Virus record (IMG/VR): IMGVR_UViG_3300047661_000028
Coordinates: 1-48,317 of that record
DNA from: a virus
Length of the DNA stretch: 48,317 nt
Reading direction: 5' to 3' (one strand)
Shown: positions 44,056 through 48,317 of the stretch, one piece after another
Layout of the letters: each line of letters opens with the position of its first letter
Position numbering within the stretch: position 1 is the stretch's first letter
Position numbers and translations under genes: made by a program
The notes under the pieces: model-generated
Databases searched by the model: none
What the model was told of the DNA's origin: nothing
Seen by the model: only the letters and a program-made list of their open reading frames with translations

Positions 44056-45904
44056 GTGTGGAATAGAAATAAAGAAAATGATCTTACGAGGAATTGGAAA
44101 AGAAAGTGCCATATTAACATTTAGTGCTGGCTTAAATGTTGTTGCCGGGGCCTCGGACACTGGGAAATCTTTTGCCTATGAATGTATCAATTATGCTTTG
44201 GGTGCTACCAACGTTCCAGAAATGCCCAACGAAGCTGTTGGGTATGATACCGTTCTTTTGGAGTTTGTTGAAAAAATATCTGCTCAAACAATCACGTTGA
44301 AACGAAGTTTGAAAGAGCCGGAAAAAACCAATATATATTATGCTTTTTCCGATATTGATCATATAATTGATGCAAATTTTGAGACACTTTCATTTGATTC
44401 CAAAGCGAAAAATAGTTTATCCTCTAAACTCTTGAATTTATGTAATTGCACATATGAGAACGTATTAAAATCAACATCACAAGGTAATACTGAAGCATTT
44501 ACTTTTAGAAAATTTGTTTATTTGACAATGCTAAGCGAAGAAAGAATTGTTCAACGTAATTCACCAATATTTTTGGGGAGTACGCATCGTGATGCAAATT
44601 CCCCGAAAGAAATATCAACTTTTTTCACAGTGCTATCTGGCTCGGATTATAAAAAATATGTCAAAATTGAAAGTGCCGAAATTAAGAAAGCTCAGCTTAA
44701 GGGAAGAATAGAAGAATTATCTCTTATGTGCAATGAGTTGCGGCTTGAAGTCGTTGATTTGGAAAAATCTATTGACGAAAGCAAAGTGGCAAATGTTAAA
44801 GAAAAAATCGCTGAATTAGGAATTGTTATTGAGCAACACAAAGCAATTGTAGAACAGGAGGAAGAGAAACATAAATATTGGGTTGTACAACTTAGGGCTA
44901 TAACAAGTGAAAAATCAAGGATAGCGGATAATCTATCAAAATTTCGTTTGTTGAAGAAGAACTATGAATCTGACATTGAAAGACTAGATTTTATTGAACA
45001 ATCTCATAATTTTACTGATCAATTGGTTAGTGTAAAATGTCCAATATGTAACTCCCTAATGGAGAAAGAAATAAGCAATCATCCCAAAGAAATCTATTTT
45101 GTAGCTATTGATAAGGAAAAGCAGAAACTGATGGTTCATCTATCTGATTTAGAAGATACGATATTAGATTTTGAAAATGATTTATCTGAATGCACTAATG
45201 AGATAAGCGATAAGCAAACTAGTATTCAAGGAATAGAAGATTTTTTGCAAGCACAATCATTATCTATTTCTAAAACTTTATCCGATTACGAGAGCTATCT
45301 GAAAATACGAGATAAGTTTGTCGAAATTCAAGGCGGTAGGAAGAAACTATTCGATATGAATAGCCGTATTAGCGAACTGTCTGATAGAATTGATAATACT
45401 AAATCTAATGCAAACAAAGTCGAAATTAAAAAGTTGTCTGATGAGTTAATGTCTGAATTTTGCAATATTGTAAGGGTGTTTCTTGAGAACTGGGATTTTA
45501 TTGATAAAGATGAAGTTTTGTTTGACAAAAAATCTAGTGATGTTATTGTTTCCAATAAATTAAAAGCTTCGTATGGTAAAGGTGCTAGAGCAATTATAAA
45601 CTCAGCTTTTATTTTATCTATAATGAAATTTTGTATTGAACGTGGACTCCCCCATCCTGGATTTGTCATTTTAGACTCTCCGTTGACAACATATAAAGAA
45701 AAAGATAAAAGGCAAAAGGCAAAGAATGAAGAAGTGAATAAGAGTGTAAAAGACTCGTTTTTTTACGATTTGGCATCAATATCAAATGAGTACCAAATTA
45801 TCGTTTTTGACAATGAAGTACCGCCAAATGACTTGAAAAACATCACATACCATCATTTTACAGGAAATATTGAAATAGAACGCACCGGATTTATTCCCAA
45901 CTAA
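44048..45904 (+). CDS. Rad50/SMC-like ATPase of the ABC-three-component system (DUF3732-like)
   Basis: A 618-residue SMC-type ATPase. Walker A GASDTGKS is at about 34-41, a long coiled coil follows (about 205-470) with the hook-like CPICN at about 331, then the signature-like region SYGKGARAIINSAFILSIM near 513-531 and Walker B FVILDSPL at about 539. Its shape is that of a Rad50-like clamp that senses DNA ends or structures. The protein is the last gene of the operon. Lamassu-type SMC proteins are a related alternative. Confidence 0.85.
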   Translation: MIKCGIEIKKMILRGIGKESAILTFSAGLNVVAGASDTGKSFAYECINYALGATNVPEMPNEAVGYDTVLLEFVEKISAQTITLKRSLKEPEKTNIYYAFSDIDHIIDANFETLSFDSKAKNSLSSKLLNLCNCTYENVLKSTSQGNTEAFTFRKFVYLTMLSEERIVQRNSPIFLGSTHRDANSPKEISTFFTVLSGSDYKKYVKIESAEIKKAQLKGRIEELSLMCNELRLEVVDLEKSIDESKVANVKEKIAELGIVIEQHKAIVEQEEEKHKYWVVQLRAITSEKSRIADNLSKFRLLKKNYESDIERLDFIEQSHNFTDQLVSVKCPICNSLMEKEISNHPKEIYFVAIDKEKQKLMVHLSDLEDTILDFENDLSECTNEISDKQTSIQGIEDFLQAQSLSISKTLSDYESYLKIRDKFVEIQGGRKKLFDMNSRISELSDRIDNTKSNANKVEIKKLSDELMSEFCNIVRVFLENWDFIDKDEVLFDKKSSDVIVSNKLKASYGKGARAIINSAFILSIMKFCIERGLPHPGFVILDSPLTTYKEKDKRQKAKNEEVNKSVKDSFFYDLASISNEYQIIVFDNEVPPNDLKNITYHHFTGNIEIERTGFIPN

Positions 45905-45983
45905 GCATTACACAAGAAGGCTTATAAATTAGGGGATAACTGCAAGCTTCCCTAGTAGCATTATTCTTTGTGCAAACAAGATT

Positions 45984-46012
45984 GGATTCTGCTCTTCTTA
46001 AGAGCAGAATCC
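45984..46012. repeat. Perfect 13-base inverted repeat with 3-base loop
   Basis: GGATTCTGCTCTT (45984-45996) and its exact reverse complement (46000-46012) are separated by CTT. No T-run follows on either strand, so a standard terminator is unlikely. It lies 80 bases after the ABC-3C operon and may stabilise the mRNA end or be the trace of a mobile element. Confidence 0.7.
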
Positions 46013-46046
46013 TTGAAGAGCTTCCCAGTTTAATTCTTTCTCTCAT

Positions 46047-46359
46047 TTGGAGTATACACCTAATCTGTCACAGCAAGGAAGACACCAAGTATTACAAAAC
46101 ATCACTGCTGACAAAATTGACAGCATCTTTGAGAAAAACACAGGAGAGGAAATAGCCGAACAGGATGTCAGAAATATTGTTAAGTTGGCAGATGCTTATC
46201 AGTTCTCTGATAGTGAACTGAATTTTGTAAAGCGAAAGGTACTCTGATTCTTCATATCCTGAAGAAACAAAGGATCAGAAGGAATACGCCTTTTACGAGG
46301 CTAATGAATTTAGAAAAGTAGGCGACAGCCGCCTGCTGTATAAATATGTTGGACGATAG
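46047..46359 (+). pseudogene. Decayed gene remnant of unknown family
   Basis: The frame from 46047 reads YTPNLSQQGRHQ to ELNFVKRKVL and stops at 46247. From 46255 another frame (+1) continues with YPEETKDQKEYAFYEANEF and ends RLLYKYVGR at 46359. The two parts look like one protein interrupted by an indel and a stop. I do not recognise the family. The start is also missing: only TTG 46047 is available. It looks like the C-terminal remnant of an earlier cargo gene. Of 46360-46529, only the flank similarity at 46371-46410 is notable. Confidence 0.5.
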
Positions 46360-46529
46360 TGATTTAAATAAGTAATGCCCGCAGTCTGAGCAATTACCGT
46401 GACTCAACTCAGGACTCAATATGCGCGATAACACTGATAAACACGCGTAAACGAATGGCCCAGGTGTGCGGTTTATGGCGTATGTTAACCATTCTTGTTA
46501 CGAATGGGGTTCAAGAGGACATTTATTAT

Positions 46530-46955
46530 TCACTGCTCAAGTACCACCGCAGCATTTAAAACAGCCGTATCAAATCCAGCCAATATATATCCTTGCAAAA
46601 TTGTATCTAAATATGCCCGACTCGGTGTCCCGAGCGGTATGCCGCCGTTCATGATATAAGCCATGGCTTCAACCTGCTTGCCATTCACGCTGACAGACAA
46701 TACCCCCTTGCGGTAGAAATTCGGCCAGCCCTCGTAGCGATCGAGCGCCCGCTCGTCGGCAGGCTGAATGTCCCATACCAGTACCGGTACTGTGCCGCCT
46801 TTTTTCTTTTCAATTGTAGCAACCGCGTGAGCGGCATAACCACGGAACAAAAGCTGAAAATCATGAAGCACGGCGTTGCCGACAACCTTGGCGGTCTGGC
46901 ACCGATACGCCATCTGCTCCCGATTGAGATTGCTGCCATAAGCGATATAATACAT
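46530..46955 (-). CDS. Gamma-glutamylcyclotransferase (AIG2/GGCT-like)
   Basis: A 141-residue GGCT/AIG2-like protein. The N-terminal signature YIAYGSNLN (substrate loop) and ERALDRYEGWPNFY, with the catalytic Glu in DRYEG, are clear. It would form 5-oxoproline from gamma-glutamyl compounds. Genes of this family occur beside amidoligases in mobile elements, where they may remove or adjust gamma-glutamyl tags. The amidoligase here is encoded 131 bases upstream on the same strand. Confidence 0.9.
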   Translation of the reverse strand: MYYIAYGSNLNREQMAYRCQTAKVVGNAVLHDFQLLFRGYAAHAVATIEKKKGGTVPVLVWDIQPADERALDRYEGWPNFYRKGVLSVSVNGKQVEAMAYIMNGGIPLGTPSRAYLDTILQGYILAGFDTAVLNAAVVLEQ

Positions 46956-46974
46956 ATAATTTCAACCCTTCGTG

Positions 46975-47001
46975 TGGCCGACAGGTTTGCCTGTGCGGCC
47001 A
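46975..47001. other. Hairpin in the leader of the GGCT-like gene
   Basis: TGGCCG plus ACAGG (46975-46985) pair with CCTGT and CGGCCA (46990-47001), with one bulged G. On the plus strand TTTTTATTT follows, but no plus-strand gene leads into it. On the minus strand it lies about 20 bases before the GGCT start, just upstream of its GAAGGG ribosome site, so it may act as a leader attenuator or as a barrier to antisense reading. Confidence 0.5.
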
Positions 47002-47086
47002 TTTTTATTTATTCAAGAAAACATACCAGTGAAGAAGGAACAAGCACCAGCGAGCCGCGTGTGACCCGCTGATGCTGGAGTATTTA

Positions 47087-47986
47087 TCAAGCTGCGTGAC
47101 GCCATGCCGAATTGCCGGTGAGCGGAGCCATAAGATGCCCGCGGCAGTTTTTGAACTCGTCACCGATAAGCCCTAAGCGAAGCAGCCAGCAGCGGAAAGT
47201 GTACTTCTCATTGTCGGTATTGGCGCGTTTTGCACTTGCTGTTTTTTGCGTGAGCGCCTGATGACTGACCGCAAGGCAGAAAACTATGTAACTGCGGAGC
47301 TTCCCAGCATGCATAGTGCCGTTAAAAAGGCGAAACTCAATTGTGCCTTTTGTGAAGACGCTGTGCAGGTTAAGGCCGTGATAGCGGCTGGAGTGGTAAT
47401 GGCGGGAGCGGAGTTCCGAATAACCTGTGTACCATATATCGGCCAGTGCTGAAAGGGTTTTGGGCTTTTTCTTGTTGATGGTTTCAATCAGCTGCTCGTT
47501 GACCTTTTGGCAAAAAGTCATTCTTGCCGGGTCAATTTCAAGGCTCTTGTAAATCAAATCTTCTTTGGCGGCCATAAGGTTGACAAGATTTTTTAAGGTA
47601 TTCGGTGTATGCTTGTCCGCCCCAATGTGTATGTGAATTCCGCATTTCAGGCCACTGTCGCTGATCGCTCCGGCCTTGCGCAGCTGCCGAATAATTTCCT
47701 GTAAGGTTTCGATATCTGCGTCATAGTTGAGAATCGGCGTGACAAGTTCGACGCTGTAAGTCTTGTCGGCATTTACAAGTGCGCCGCTCACTTTGCGCTT
47801 TGTGTAGATGCTGGCGTCACTCATCACTTTCCAAACCCGCCAGTCGGGTGCTGTGATTTTGTATGTATCGTATCCATCGTAGGTTCTTTCGATTGAGCCA
47901 TTCAGATATGCGGCGATGATATCCGCAGCGGCGGCTCTTGTGATTCCAGTCATCTCGATTTCAACGCCGATGGTTTGGCTTTTCAT
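47087..47986 (-). CDS. Amidoligase family protein (PF12224)
   Basis: A 299-residue ATP-grasp-independent, glutamine-synthetase-like amidoligase. GVEIEMTGI (residues 7-15, acidic metal ligands), KCGIHIHIGADKHT (about 117-130), RYHGLNLHSVF and GTIEFRLFNGTMHAGKL are the family's landmarks. It probably links an amino acid to a peptide or other amine. Together with the GGCT protein it suggests a peptide-tagging pair carried by the element. A weak stem lies after its stop. Confidence 0.9.
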   Translation of the reverse strand: MKSQTIGVEIEMTGITRAAAADIIAAYLNGSIERTYDGYDTYKITAPDWRVWKVMSDASIYTKRKVSGALVNADKTYSVELVTPILNYDADIETLQEIIRQLRKAGAISDSGLKCGIHIHIGADKHTPNTLKNLVNLMAAKEDLIYKSLEIDPARMTFCQKVNEQLIETINKKKPKTLSALADIWYTGYSELRSRHYHSSRYHGLNLHSVFTKGTIEFRLFNGTMHAGKLRSYIVFCLAVSHQALTQKTASAKRANTDNEKYTFRCWLLRLGLIGDEFKNCRGHLMAPLTGNSAWRHAA

Positions 47987-48097
47987 AGAATAATCATTCC
48001 TTCATTTTACCAGTGTGTTTTTCGGTGTGTGTATATTAACTCTGGTGAAGCGACTATTCAAGTTGATTCCGAAATGTTTTTGTACCTAAATTATGGC

Positions 48098-48132
48098 AAA
48101 AAAGATGAGCCGCCTCGTTTGAGACAGCTCAT
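48098..48132 (-). terminator. Rho-independent terminator of the 43-residue gene
   Basis: Arms 48105-48117 and 48121-48132 pair (outer stem ATGAGC/GCTCAT is perfect), and on the minus strand a run of T follows (48103 downward). It lies 14 bases after the stop of the small minus-strand gene. Nothing else is visible in 47987-48145. Confidence 0.75.
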
Positions 48133-48145
48133 TCAATATAAATAT

Positions 48146-48277
48146 TTATTGCGGATCTTTCTTTTCTAATACCGCCTTGTTGTTTTTTGCTCTAAGTTCA
48201 TTCTTAACTTCTTTATTTTTGGATTTCAACTTCTTTCTATCATGGATGACAGATATATTTTTATTTTCAGTACCCAT
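48146..48277 (-). CDS. Small basic protein, 43 residues
   Basis: ATG 48277 is preceded by AGAAAGGAG and opens a 43-codon frame. The product is highly charged and Lys/Asn-rich (KKLKSKNKEVKNELRAKNNK), with no hydrophobic segment. The good ribosome site and the terminator just after the stop support a real gene. It resembles small nucleic-acid-binding or regulatory proteins, but no family can be named. Confidence 0.6.
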   Translation of the reverse strand: MGTENKNISVIHDRKKLKSKNKEVKNELRAKNNKAVLEKKDPQ

Positions 48278-48317
48278 TATGAAAGACTCCTTTCTGTTTT
48301 TTATTAACGCATTTAGT

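Noticed and set aside
46466-46654. 62-codon plus-strand frame
   Set aside because: Mostly antisense to the GGCT gene and without a ribosome site.
45905-48317. Right attachment site
   Set aside because: No copy of the tRNA-Arg core is visible on either strand, so the border cannot be placed in this window.

Overview
The window is almost entirely one integrated siphovirus-type prophage of a low-to-medium-GC Gram-positive host, most likely Bacillota, class Clostridia. Evidence: strong GGAGG-type ribosome sites, HK97-type head genes, a P27/Terminase_1 packaging pair, an XhlA/LLH-type lysis cassette, and amidoligase/AIG2 genes of the kind found in Clostridia mobile elements. The species cannot be named from this sequence.

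Left boundary. Bases 240-286 are the displaced 3' part of a minus-strand tRNA-Arg(ACG), followed by that gene's own terminator (207-233). The 5' part of the tRNA is missing, so host DNA lies left of about 240 and the element extends to the right. I find no second copy of the 47-base core, so the right boundary is probably beyond 48317. Between the attachment site and the integrase is a two-gene cargo, an AAA ATPase plus an RloB-like protein (602-2586), which resembles RloA/RloB or AbiL.

Phage core. The integrase and an HTH-SHOCT repressor are read leftward, opposite a divergent promoter pair. The rightward early region (4629-15892) carries a small HTH protein, iteron-like repeats, an SNF2-type helicase and a C5 DNA methyltransferase. 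A second long ORF overprints the methyltransferase gene. Next come a family-B-like polymerase fused in frame to an ERF annealing protein, a YqaJ-type exonuclease, an SSB-like protein, VRR-NUC, a primase/helicase and a sigma-like late activator. The late region (16009-32437) runs HNH, ParB-methyltransferase, terminases, portal, protease, capsid, connectors, tail tube, tail chaperones with a canonical -1 frameshift site, tape measure, distal tail, S74 tail fibre/spike, endolysin, XhlA-like protein and a frame-disrupted holin.

Defence cargo. Downstream of lysis the base composition becomes AT-rich. Two complete defence-type operons follow. The first (32663-42054) encodes DUF499 ATPase, DUF3780, DUF1156 methyltransferase and a PLD-SNF2 helicase. 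The second (42486-45904) is an ABC-three-component-like set: an Mrr-like nuclease, a winged-helix-like middle protein and a Rad50-like ATPase. Both have related upstream hairpins and nearly matching promoters, which suggests exchange as cassettes at a cargo site. A decayed gene, a minus-strand AIG2/GGCT and amidoligase pair, and a 43-residue basic protein complete the window.

The observations most worth following are the overprinted ORF in dcm with its stand-alone copy, the matching promoters of the two defence operons, the polymerase-ERF fusion and the broken holin.
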